From Spirosoma arboris (GTDB lineage: Bacteria; Bacteroidota; Bacteroidia; Cytophagales; Spirosomataceae), in assembly GCF_009754945.1 (NCBI RefSeq), contig NZ_WPIN01000009.1:327053-391052 (forward strand): a stretch of 64,000 nt of DNA, given 5' to 3'. The notes beneath the pieces are model-generated. The model did no database searches and had not been told where the DNA came from. It worked only from the letters and a program-made list of their open reading frames with translations. Positions within the stretch are counted from its first letter, which is position 1; each line of letters begins with the position of its first letter. Shown one piece after another: positions 34,278 to 41,690 of the stretch. A program made the position numbers and the translations under genes.

Positions 34278-35531
34278 ATGATAATCGAACCAACAAAGTC
34301 TATCTCCGCTGCTGATAAGGCAATGGAGTTGGAATGGCATTACGGTGCCCACAATTATCATCCCATTCCGGCGGTATTAACCCGGGGCGAAGGCGTCTTC
34401 GTTTGGGATGTAGATAATAAACGATATTTTGACTTCCTATCGGCTTATAGTGCTGTAAGTCAAGGCCATTGCCATCCGCGTATTATTAATGCGATGATCC
34501 AGCAAGCCCAACGGTTAACCTTGACGTCACGAGCTTTCTATAATGACAAAACTGGCCTCTGCGAAAAATTCCTCTGCGAATACTTCGGTTTCGACAAAGC
34601 CTTACTTATGAACTCGGGTGCCGAAGGGGGTGAAACAGCATTGAAGTTGACTCGAAAATGGGCGTATAAAGTTAAAGGGATTCCGCAAAATCAGGCTAAA
34701 GTGGTGTTTGCCGCCGGAAACTTCTGGGGCCGGACGCTGGCGGCTATTTCGTCGTCAACAGACTCAAGCAGCACCAATGATTTCGGGCCTTTACTGCCGG
34801 GTTATATTGTTATTCCCTATGACGACCTCAATGCACTGGAAGATACGTTCAAAAGCGATCCGAATATTGCCGGTTTTATGGTTGAACCAATCCAGGGCGA
34901 AGCGGGCGTAGTAGTGCCACATGAAGGCTACCTGCGGGGTGTGCGTGATTTATGCACGAAATACAACATCTTGTTCATTGCCGACGAAGTACAGACAGGA
35001 ATCGGACGTACAGGCAAGCGCATTGCCTGCGATCATGAAGGTGTCAAACCGGACTTGCTCGTATTAGGCAAAGCGCTCTCAGGGGGAACGATGCCCGTAT
35101 CGGCAGTGCTGACGTCCGATGAAGTAATGTTGACTATTAAGCCTGGTGAACATGGTTCAACGTATGGAGGAAATCCGTTAGCCTGTGCCGTGACAATGGA
35201 GGCACTTCAGGTAGTCGATGATGAGAAGTTGACCGAAAACGCGGCTGCCATGGGCGAAATTTTCCGTGCGCGGATGACGGCATTAATTCAGGAAACAGAT
35301 CTCGTAAAATCAGTGCGGGGTAAAGGATTGCTCAACGCCATTGTCATTACGGAGCGCCCTGACCTAGGCGATGAAACAGCCTGGGAAATTTGCCTGAAAC
35401 TAAAAGATAATGGCTTACTAACAAAGCCAACTCACGGCGATAAAATCCGCTTTGCTCCACCACTAGTGATCAATGAAGAGCAAATGCACGAAGCCTGCGA
35501 CGTGATTGAGAAGACAATTCTGGCGTTTTAA
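34278..35531 (+). CDS. rocD: Ornithine aminotransferase
   Basis: PLP enzyme that moves the delta-amino group of ornithine to 2-oxoglutarate, giving glutamate-5-semialdehyde. 417 residues from ATG 34278; the longer frame at 34179 overlaps the promoter. Conserved blocks: ELEWHYGAHNYHPIPAVL near the N-terminus, MNSGAEGGETALKL, the cofactor-aspartate block IADEVQTGIGRTG (Asp236) and the PLP lysine Lys265 in LVLGKALSGG. The HYGAHNY.P motif and GEHGSTYGGNPLAC support OAT over acetylornithine aminotransferase. Followed by a terminator. Confidence 0.93.
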   Translation: MIIEPTKSISAADKAMELEWHYGAHNYHPIPAVLTRGEGVFVWDVDNKRYFDFLSAYSAVSQGHCHPRIINAMIQQAQRLTLTSRAFYNDKTGLCEKFLCEYFGFDKALLMNSGAEGGETALKLTRKWAYKVKGIPQNQAKVVFAAGNFWGRTLAAISSSTDSSSTNDFGPLLPGYIVIPYDDLNALEDTFKSDPNIAGFMVEPIQGEAGVVVPHEGYLRGVRDLCTKYNILFIADEVQTGIGRTGKRIACDHEGVKPDLLVLGKALSGGTMPVSAVLTSDEVMLTIKPGEHGSTYGGNPLACAVTMEALQVVDDEKLTENAAAMGEIFRARMTALIQETDLVKSVRGKGLLNAIVITERPDLGDETAWEICLKLKDNGLLTKPTHGDKIRFAPPLVINEEQMHEACDVIEKTILAF

Positions 35532-35574
35532 ACTAGCTGTTCCTTTTCTACGTGCAGAAAAGGAACAGCTAGTT
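35531..35574 (+). terminator. rocD terminator
   Basis: A perfect 19-bp stem (35531-35549 with 35556-35574) with a 6-base loop and a short T-rich tail; it starts on the last base of the stop codon. Confidence 0.75.
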
Positions 35575-35600
35575 TTGTGTATTTTAATTCAATTGTTGAT

Positions 35601-35608
35601 TACATTTG
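35601..35608 (+). promoter_or_regulatory. -7 box immediately before the coiled-coil gene
   Basis: TACATTTG matches TANNTTTG exactly and ends five bases before ATG 35614. TTTG at 35574-35577 is 23 bases upstream. The arrangement fits a leaderless mRNA, as for the NUDIX gene. Confidence 0.35.
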
Positions 35609-35613
35609 CCCGT

Positions 35614-36240
35614 ATGACACCGGACAAGCGCCTTAACCAATTAGAGCCAATAGTAGCTGATGTACTTCAGAAGGTTGATCGCCTGATTGAAGGAAACGGC
35701 CAGATTATTAACGAGGTATCTAAAATACCTGGCATTGAGAAAAAAGTCAATGTGATTGCCACAGGTTTGGCTGAACTGACTATTGATGTTCAGGAGGGAT
35801 TTGCCAACATCCGCCAAGAGATTTCTCAAGTTGACGATAAAATTTCACGAGTTGATGAGAATATTCGTCAGGAAATCTCTAAAGTTGATAATAAAATCTC
35901 CAGGGTAGACGAGAACATTCGGCAAGAGCTATCCCGAGTTGACGATAAAATCTCCAGAGTTGACGAAAGCATTCGGCAAGAGATATCTCGAGTTGACGAT
36001 AAAATTTCCAGGATAGACGAGAACATTCGGGAGGAGATCTCCCGAGTTGACGATAAAATTTCTAGGGTAGACGAGAATATTCGGCAGGAGATATCCCGAG
36101 TTGATAATAATATTTCCAGGGTCGATGAAAATATTCGGCAGGAGATTTCCAAAGTTGATGGTAAGGTTGATGATTTGCGATTCGAAATGAATCAACGATT
36201 CGACCAACTCGTCACGCTTATTCAAGGCCGATTGAAATAA
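35614..36240 (+). CDS. Coiled-coil protein with 18-residue repeats
   Basis: A 208-residue cytoplasmic-looking protein. Residues 1-67 form a helical N-terminus (MTPDKRLNQLEPIVADVLQK). From residue 68 six 18-residue repeats follow, of the form QEISRVDDKISRVDENIR, then a degenerate seventh. Hydrophobic Ile and Val occupy positions that suit an 11+7 (hendecad plus heptad) coiled coil. The DNA repeats are 54 bases and similar but not identical. No membrane segment or known domain is seen. It could be a spacer or oligomerisation protein; the function is unknown. The upstream codons at 35506 overlap rocD and are not used. Confidence 0.75.
   Translation: MTPDKRLNQLEPIVADVLQKVDRLIEGNGQIINEVSKIPGIEKKVNVIATGLAELTIDVQEGFANIRQEISQVDDKISRVDENIRQEISKVDNKISRVDENIRQELSRVDDKISRVDESIRQEISRVDDKISRIDENIREEISRVDDKISRVDENIRQEISRVDNNISRVDENIRQEISKVDGKVDDLRFEMNQRFDQLVTLIQGRLK
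35815..36138 (+). repeat. Six 54-bp in-frame tandem repeats
   Basis: Six units of 54 bases encode the 18-residue repeat of the coiled-coil protein. Differences between units are mostly synonymous. Confidence 0.8.
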
Positions 36241-36257
36241 AGCTTTAGCTGAAAAGC

Positions 36258-36297
36258 AAAAAAGGCAGAATGAGCAATTGCTCATTCTGCCTTTTTT
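36258..36297. terminator. Perfect 40-bp palindrome, bidirectional terminator
   Basis: AAAAAAGGCAGAATGAGCAA and its exact complement meet at CAATTG with no loop. It lies between convergent genes, with A/T runs on both ends. Confidence 0.85.
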
Positions 36298-37354
36298 ACT
36301 GCACTGGTTGGCCATTTCTAAATGTAGCGGCTATTTTATCGCCATCCGCAAAATAGTAGGTTCCTTTGCCATTTGGGACGTTATTCTGAAACCAGCCTGC
36401 GTATTTATCGCCATTGCGATAGTAATACACACCATAGTCAGAACGCAGATTATCCCGAAAATTACCCTTATATTTTATTTTGCCATCGGCGTAATATTCA
36501 GTGCCTTCGCCATGCTTGTCGCCTTCTTCAAATTCCCCGGCATATCGCTCACGAGTTGGATAAACGAATACGCCCGTTCCATCCTGACAGTCGCCTGACA
36601 CGCAGCCAACTGTCGCCCGTGTACTGGACCGCTGAACAGGAGCTTGGGGAGCAACAACTGGTCGGGAGGTGGTGGCCAAATTAGTGTTGGTCGTCATGGG
36701 CTTCGGAGCCATAGCGGTTGGTGTTTTTACCGCCGTACGACTTTTAGGGTACATGGCTTCGGCTTCCAGCCAACCTTTCTGAATAGCCTCAATACGAGCC
36801 GGTTTGGCAGGGTGCGTTGAGGTTGCATGTTCATTTCCAAGCGCTTTTACCGCCACGGTAGCTTCTTCCAGCGATGCGCCTAACTGGTGTAATACAAAGC
36901 CCGAAAACTTGTCGGCTTCAATTTCCTTTATCGGCTGACCTCCCCGTCCGTCAATTGTATGTCCCTGTAAATGGTGGCCAATTTCGTGCGCCATGATGCT
37001 GATGGCCGACCAGTCGGTCTCAGTCTCTTCCTCGATTTGCGCCATGAAGGCACCATCATAAACAATAAATCGCTGGCCTTTCAGGACGGTTGCAAAGCAG
37101 TTGTCGGTGTTGGAGCACTCGATGACTTTGAAATTACGTAATAAGCCAATAGGCTTTAGAATCCGATCGACAACGCGTTCAGCATGGACGTTGGATGACG
37201 TTGTTGGCGTACAAATGACATCAGGGGAAACATTACCACCTGTGTAACTACAAATAAACGTGCCGGGACTACTGGGAATCTGGGCTGATAGCGGGTTAAC
37301 GAAGGCTACCGATAATGACAGAATAGATAAAGATAAAGCCGCTCTCACAGGCAT
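36296..37354 (-). CDS. Exported M48-like metalloprotease fused to MORN repeats
   Basis: 352 residues. A signal peptide (1-24, ending LSAQ) exports the protein. The zinc protease motif HEIGHH is at 123-128 with a downstream EIEAD (144-148), as in M48-type gluzincins. A Ser/Thr/Pro/Ala-rich linker follows (about 200-245). The last 100 residues hold at least three MORN-type repeats (GEFEEGDKHGEGTEYYADG, GNFRDN, GWFQNNVPNGKGTYYFADG). MORN repeats can bind lipids or proteins. The combination suggests an envelope protease tethered or targeted by the repeats. The function is inferred. Confidence 0.8.
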   Translation of the reverse strand: MPVRAALSLSILSLSVAFVNPLSAQIPSSPGTFICSYTGGNVSPDVICTPTTSSNVHAERVVDRILKPIGLLRNFKVIECSNTDNCFATVLKGQRFIVYDGAFMAQIEEETETDWSAISIMAHEIGHHLQGHTIDGRGGQPIKEIEADKFSGFVLHQLGASLEEATVAVKALGNEHATSTHPAKPARIEAIQKGWLEAEAMYPKSRTAVKTPTAMAPKPMTTNTNLATTSRPVVAPQAPVQRSSTRATVGCVSGDCQDGTGVFVYPTRERYAGEFEEGDKHGEGTEYYADGKIKYKGNFRDNLRSDYGVYYYRNGDKYAGWFQNNVPNGKGTYYFADGDKIAATFRNGQPVQ

Positions 37355-37441
37355 AACCGAATCGGGTTAATCGTTCAACACGGCTGAATAACGAACGGAA
37401 TTAGGCTGCTATTTTGGCGAGGTTGGTAAAGTTTTTAGACT

Positions 37442-38467
37442 TTACTTAAATTGTTGCACGGCAACCTTTCCTTTCGTACCCACGGCATAGCAAGTGCCTT
37501 TTGCACAACCCATTGAATGAAAGCCTTCTGTATCGAGTTGTTGCCAGGTTTGCCCCTGATCGGCAGATAAGCTCGTGCCTGATGGACCAACAGTCAGTAA
37601 CCGATCACCAGGGAGTAGCGCAACGGCTTCTTTGAGGCCAGGCGGATTGGTTTGGGCAACAAGCTGCCAGGTTTGACCACCGTCGCGGGTAATGGCAGCA
37701 TTTGGGCCAGGCTGTTGCTCCTGCTTGTAATTGCCTCCTACAACCATTCCAATTTTATCGCTGAAAAAATGCATTCCGAACAGACCAGTTGCTTCGCCGG
37801 CAGGCAAAGGGGTGTTCGTTACATTCCAGGTCTTCCCACGATCGCCGGAACGGAATACTCGCCCATAGCGTCCACCACCCGATGCAATCCAGACGTTCCG
37901 CTTCCCATGTACAACCAGGCTGGTGCCGCTGGCTGCAAAAGCCGCTTCATTGGGTTCCATAAGGGGTAAGGTACCGGGAGAAACGGGCTGCCAGGTTTTT
38001 CCACCATCGTCGGTAGTCAGGATAAACCATTTATTATCAATGGGATCGCTAAATATAATCCCATGTTGATTATCCCAAAAATCGATTCCGTCGAAGAATA
38101 CCCCCTGCTGTTGAGTTTGATACAGTAGCGTCCATGTATGACCGGCGTCGCTGGTTTTATACATGCGAGCCTGACCTTTTTCGGCAGGACCAGCACTCAT
38201 AAAGTAAGCAGTCTGAGCATCAACGGCATGTACATCACGAAAATCGCAGGTTTGCGCATCAGGGATTGTGCCTGTTTGCCAGGTTTTTCCACCATCGGCC
38301 GTTCGGACAAATGTACCTTTTGTTCCACCAATCCAGGCAACATCAGGGCTAGCAACGCTTACTGCCCGGAAACTGGCATCGGTGCCAACGGTTTGCAGTT
38401 GCCACTGGGCAAAGCTGCTGAAAGTGGCTAATAAGCTTACTGTCAGCAGGCAGAACAATTGATTCAT
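37442..38467 (-). CDS. YCF48-like / BNR-repeat beta-propeller protein
   Basis: 341 residues with a signal peptide (1-20, FSSFAQ), so exported. The rest is a repeated beta-propeller. Asp-box or BNR-type motifs recur: ADGGKTWQTG, SDAGHTWTLL, DDGGKTWQPV, GDRGKTWNVT, RDGGQTWQLV and ADQGQTWQQL. These are seen in YCF48-related proteins, which in phototrophs help photosystem II assembly, but in Bacteroidota the role is unknown. Sialidase-type catalytic residues are not evident. Single gene unit. Confidence 0.82.
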   Translation of the reverse strand: MNQLFCLLTVSLLATFSSFAQWQLQTVGTDASFRAVSVASPDVAWIGGTKGTFVRTADGGKTWQTGTIPDAQTCDFRDVHAVDAQTAYFMSAGPAEKGQARMYKTSDAGHTWTLLYQTQQQGVFFDGIDFWDNQHGIIFSDPIDNKWFILTTDDGGKTWQPVSPGTLPLMEPNEAAFAASGTSLVVHGKRNVWIASGGGRYGRVFRSGDRGKTWNVTNTPLPAGEATGLFGMHFFSDKIGMVVGGNYKQEQQPGPNAAITRDGGQTWQLVAQTNPPGLKEAVALLPGDRLLTVGPSGTSLSADQGQTWQQLDTEGFHSMGCAKGTCYAVGTKGKVAVQQFK

Positions 38468-38501
38468 AGGTTTGTAAATTAAATTCTGTTGGTTTTAACA
38501 A

Positions 38502-39869
38502 TCATATATGAGGAAGTGAAATCGTAAATGTGCTTCCCTCTCCTAATTGACTCTCAACAACCATCGTTCCATGATGGAGTTCAATCAGTTTCGCACAAAT
38601 AGATAATCCAATGCCGAAACCCTGATAATTCAGGGCATTTGTGGCCCGATAAAACGGCTCAAAAATATGGGCCTGGTCGTGTGCCGAAATCCCAATTCCT
38701 TTATCCTGAATCGCAATCCGACAATAGCGACTATCGGTACCAATACGTACTTGAGCTGTGTGATCAGGGGAATATTTACAGGCGTTATCGAACAAGTTGA
38801 GAAGTACCTGTTTCAGCAACTCTTCATTTGCTTTAACGAGCGTTTCGGTTTCGGTTTCTGGCATATTGCTGTAATCAACAGCTATTCGATATCTGGGCTT
38901 GGCACTTACCAACTCATCTTTGGCCAGAAAAACCACATCATCGACACGGATGGTCCGAAAAGAGACCTGATTGCTCGTTTCCAGGGTTCGGGCCAGCAGC
39001 AATAAACTATTGGTTAAGCCGATGAGTCGGTCGGTGTCCGATAGCAGGTTGGTTAATATTTCTTTGTACTCAGGTACCGTCAGCGACCGACGTAAACCCA
39101 GTTGAATTTCTGATTTCAATGCAGCTAAAGGTGTTCGAAGTTCATGCGAAGCATGCGATACAAAACTTCGCTGTTGCTCAAATGCCTGATGTAATCGATG
39201 CATAACATCATTGAAATTCATTGCCAGTCGGGCAATCTCATCCTGCCGATTGCCTTCGTCCAGTCGTTGCTGAAGATTACGGGCTGTAATGGTTGATACC
39301 TGCTGATTAATTTGACTGATGGGCCGTAGCGACTGACCAGCAAAGAAGATACCCAGGCCGATGGTGAGGCCGATGCCAGCCAATAACCCCCAGCCTAGCG
39401 TAAGTTGCAGGTTTTCTAGCTTACTTTTCCCAAACTGATCATAGGCAGAAGCCAGTACGACCAAATCGCGACCGTTCTGTTTGTAAAGCAATCCAACCAG
39501 TTCATTATGCCCGCTGAAGGTTTCAATCTCTTTTCGTTGCCGAACCTCATCCAGTAAGGTTGGCCGGAAATAAATAACCTGGTCATCAACACTCGAATAA
39601 ATCAGGCGGTTCTTGGCATCGAAAATCAGTACTTTTTCATCAATGAGCGCAGTAAGTGTGTTGCGATCGATGATCTTGAGCAACTCTCGATCTACTTCTT
39701 TTACTTCGATCAAAAAGCGAACAGTAGTACGGGCTTTATTTTTAAGCCGATCATAAAATTCCTCCCGTCGATACGTAGCCGACACGATATAAATCAGTAC
39801 CGAAAACACGACCAGAATAGAAGCTACAATGAGCGAAAACTGAAGGGCGATACGATTGCGAATGGTCAT
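38502..39869 (-). CDS. Sensor histidine kinase with HAMP domain
   Basis: Membrane kinase of 455 residues. One membrane segment is near 10-31 and a second near 158-178, enclosing a periplasmic sensor of about 125 residues. The HAMP domain follows (about 180-230). The phosphoacceptor is His242 in SHASHELRTPLAAL. The ATPase domain shows the N box (LFDNACKYS), G1 (DKGIGIS) and G2 (GFGIGLS) motifs. Partner is the response regulator upstream. The stimulus is not evident. Confidence 0.93.
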   Translation of the reverse strand: MTIRNRIALQFSLIVASILVVFSVLIYIVSATYRREEFYDRLKNKARTTVRFLIEVKEVDRELLKIIDRNTLTALIDEKVLIFDAKNRLIYSSVDDQVIYFRPTLLDEVRQRKEIETFSGHNELVGLLYKQNGRDLVVLASAYDQFGKSKLENLQLTLGWGLLAGIGLTIGLGIFFAGQSLRPISQINQQVSTITARNLQQRLDEGNRQDEIARLAMNFNDVMHRLHQAFEQQRSFVSHASHELRTPLAALKSEIQLGLRRSLTVPEYKEILTNLLSDTDRLIGLTNSLLLLARTLETSNQVSFRTIRVDDVVFLAKDELVSAKPRYRIAVDYSNMPETETETLVKANEELLKQVLLNLFDNACKYSPDHTAQVRIGTDSRYCRIAIQDKGIGISAHDQAHIFEPFYRATNALNYQGFGIGLSICAKLIELHHGTMVVESQLGEGSTFTISLPHI

Positions 39870-39949
39870 TAGCGTGGGGGTTGGGCAAGGAGCGGGGAGC
39901 GCGGGGCAGGGAGTAAAATGGTCAATAGCCTTTTCCCTGCTCCACGCAA

Positions 39950-40636
39950 CTACTCCTCTTTCAATACATAACCCATGCCGGGCCGGGTATGAATTAATTT
40001 AGGTTCAAAGTCACGGTCGATTTTTTTACGCAGGTAGTTAACGTATACCTCCACGACATTTGTACCTGGATCGAAGTTAAGGTTCCAGACAGTTTCGGCA
40101 ATATCCAATTTCGAGAGTACCCGTCCTTTGTTTCGGATAAGGTATTCCAGCAAAGCAAATTCACGAGCAGTCAGATCAATAAGCGTGCTGTCTCGTCGAA
40201 CCTCTTTAAGGGTTAGATTAACGGTCAGGTTGGCCACCTGGCAGATATCCTCGGCAATAGCGTCATTGATAAATGCCGACCGTCGAAAGCAGGTAGCTAC
40301 CCGCGCTACCAGCTCACGAAAATCAAAAGGTTTCACCAGATAATCGTCGGCACCCAGCCCTAATCCTTCTACTTTATCTTCGATTTCACCCAGCGCTGTC
40401 AGCATAATGATCGGCAGCTGCGGCTTCTCCATCCGAACGCTTCGGCATACCTCAAATCCACTTAAACCAGGCAAATTGATGTCTAAAATCAGCAGGTCGA
40501 CACTAGATTGTAGAGCCATTTGGCGGCCATTAAATCCCTCGTACACAACCTCAGTCGCATAACCTTCTTCCTGAAGGCCCCGGCTAATATTCTGAGCAAT
40601 TCGTCGGTCGTCTTCTATAATCAGGATTTTTTTCAT
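39950..40636 (-). CDS. OmpR-type response regulator
   Basis: 228 residues from ATG 40636; the extra 26 codons of the longer frame are encoded by a palindrome. The receiver domain has the acidic pair (EDD, 8-10), phosphoacceptor Asp52 in LILDINLPG, Thr in MLTALG and Lys in LVKPF. The C-terminal winged helix ends LIHTRPGMGYVLKEE. It lies upstream of the kinase, 80 bases apart, on the same strand. The 20-bp inverted repeat just before it could be an operator or attenuator. Confidence 0.94.
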   Translation of the reverse strand: MKKILIIEDDRRIAQNISRGLQEEGYATEVVYEGFNGRQMALQSSVDLLILDINLPGLSGFEVCRSVRMEKPQLPIIMLTALGEIEDKVEGLGLGADDYLVKPFDFRELVARVATCFRRSAFINDAIAEDICQVANLTVNLTLKEVRRDSTLIDLTAREFALLEYLIRNKGRVLSKLDIAETVWNLNFDPGTNVVEVYVNYLRKKIDRDFEPKLIHTRPGMGYVLKEE

Positions 40637-40665
40637 GCTGTGCGGGTTGAGTCGAATTGCATTTG

Positions 40666-40712
40666 GGATTCGTTCGATTCTAGTAAGTTGTATACTAGAA
40701 TCGAACGAATCC
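40666..40712. promoter_or_regulatory. 20-bp perfect inverted repeat upstream of the response regulator
   Basis: GGATTCGTTCGATTCTAGTA (40666-40685) pairs exactly with 40693-40712; loop of 7. It is 30 bases before the response regulator ATG and 125 bases past the rpmE stop. It might be an operator, a 5' hairpin or a terminator of rpmE read-through. Confidence 0.6.
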
Positions 40713-40780
40713 ATAGAAACACTTAGTACAGCGTATTGAGCAAGGCACTAACGTAAAAACAGTTGAAATCTACTGCAAAA

Positions 40781-40819
40781 AAAACTCCCCTGCTACGATT
40801 GCCGCAACAGGGGAGTTTT
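40781..40819 (-). terminator. rpmE terminator
   Basis: A perfect 12-bp stem AAAACTCCCCTG/CAGGGGAGTTTT with a 15-base loop. On the minus strand it ends in a run of eight T. Confidence 0.8.
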
Positions 40820-40837
40820 GTATCGACTGGAAATACC

Positions 40838-41080
40838 TTACTTGGTACCGTACCGTTTGCGGAACTTGTCCACACGGCCAGCTGTATCGAGCAGCACGTT
40901 TTTGCCCGTATAGAAGGGGTGCGACTGCGAGCTAACCTCAATCTTAACGAGCGGATAGGTTTTGCCTTCGAACTCGACGGTGTCTCTGGTTTGAACTGTT
41001 GAGCGCGTCAGAAATTTATAGTCGCTCGACAGGTCGTGGAATACCACTTCGCGGTAATCCGGGTGAATGCCCTTTTTCAT
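40838..41080 (-). CDS. rpmE2: 50S ribosomal protein L31 type B
   Basis: 80-residue ribosomal protein. MKKGIHPDYREVVFHD and the later SHPFYTGKNVLLDTAGRVDKFRKRYG match the type B form. No cysteine is present, so it cannot bind zinc, unlike type A. A promoter with an exact -7 box lies 50 bases upstream and a strong terminator follows, so it is transcribed alone. Confidence 0.96.
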   Translation of the reverse strand: MKKGIHPDYREVVFHDLSSDYKFLTRSTVQTRDTVEFEGKTYPLVKIEVSSQSHPFYTGKNVLLDTAGRVDKFRKRYGTK

Positions 41081-41690
41081 GATTATTCTAGTTTCTTGTC
41101 ATCTTCTCGGTTTCCGACCGAAAAGGACTGCAAAGGTACGGCGTTTTATCAGGATTGCCAAGCCTTTTTATGGGTTCTTTTGGACCTTACTAACGAACCG
41201 ATTAAAGTAGAACCGTTGCCTAATAATGAGGTAATAAACACTTGTTCTGGTTCGTCTTTCTTCATACATTTCCGAAGCAATACGCTTCCTTCATGGAATG
41301 GTGCTGCCGTAGTTTGGCCCACGTTCCAATCTATAAAATCGCTTTTTTAATTTCTTAGAATACCTCTCCGGTGGGGTATTGTTAAGTCACTAACGCTGAC
41401 GGCTTAACAATTTCTTAACCTGCCAGCAGAGTTGAACGTTTCAAGGATTTGCTAAAACACCCGAACCTTCCGGGTTGCTTTTCCGTCTTTTTCAAAAGAA
41501 CTTTAGAATTCCATCTCGCTAGATTTCAGAATAACGACTGAAGTCTGGTTTGTTTGGTTACTTATTGTCTTGCCGTCTGAACAGATGAAAATAAATTACC
41601 TCTATAATTAACCATCATACACTTAATCGTAACCGTAACATGTCCATTCTACAATCAACATTTTTCCATACTTAACTAGCCGAAATACGT
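41081..41690. other. 610-bp divergent intergenic region, rpmE / nrdA
   Basis: No convincing gene: the frames across it are short and unlike proteins. Seen here are the rpmE promoter (41131-41162), a weak inverted repeat ATTGTTAAG / CTTAACAAT near 41379-41412, and a small hairpin ACCCGAACCTTCCGGGT near 41459-41476. No NrdR-box pair or known riboswitch could be recognised. The nrdA promoter was not found. Confidence 0.5.
41131..41162 (-). promoter_or_regulatory. Promoter for rpmE
   Basis: On the minus strand CTTG (41159-41162), 20 bases, then TACCTTTG (41131-41138). The -7 box is exact, the -33 box has one mismatch. Confidence 0.5.

Noticed and set aside
35815..36138. Short regular repeats that could look like a CRISPR array
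   Set aside because: The 54-bp units are contiguous without unique spacers and encode an in-frame 18-residue coiled-coil repeat.
35868..36315. Two antisense frames opposite the coiled-coil gene
   Set aside because: They are mirror images of the 54-bp repeats and have no independent start or terminator.
41036..41350. 104-codon frame opposite the rpmE start
   Set aside because: Overlaps the rpmE start and promoter; the peptide looks like random low-conservation sequence.
41560..41690. NrdR boxes or a cobalamin riboswitch before nrdA
   Set aside because: No matching box pair or conserved riboswitch core could be found by eye.
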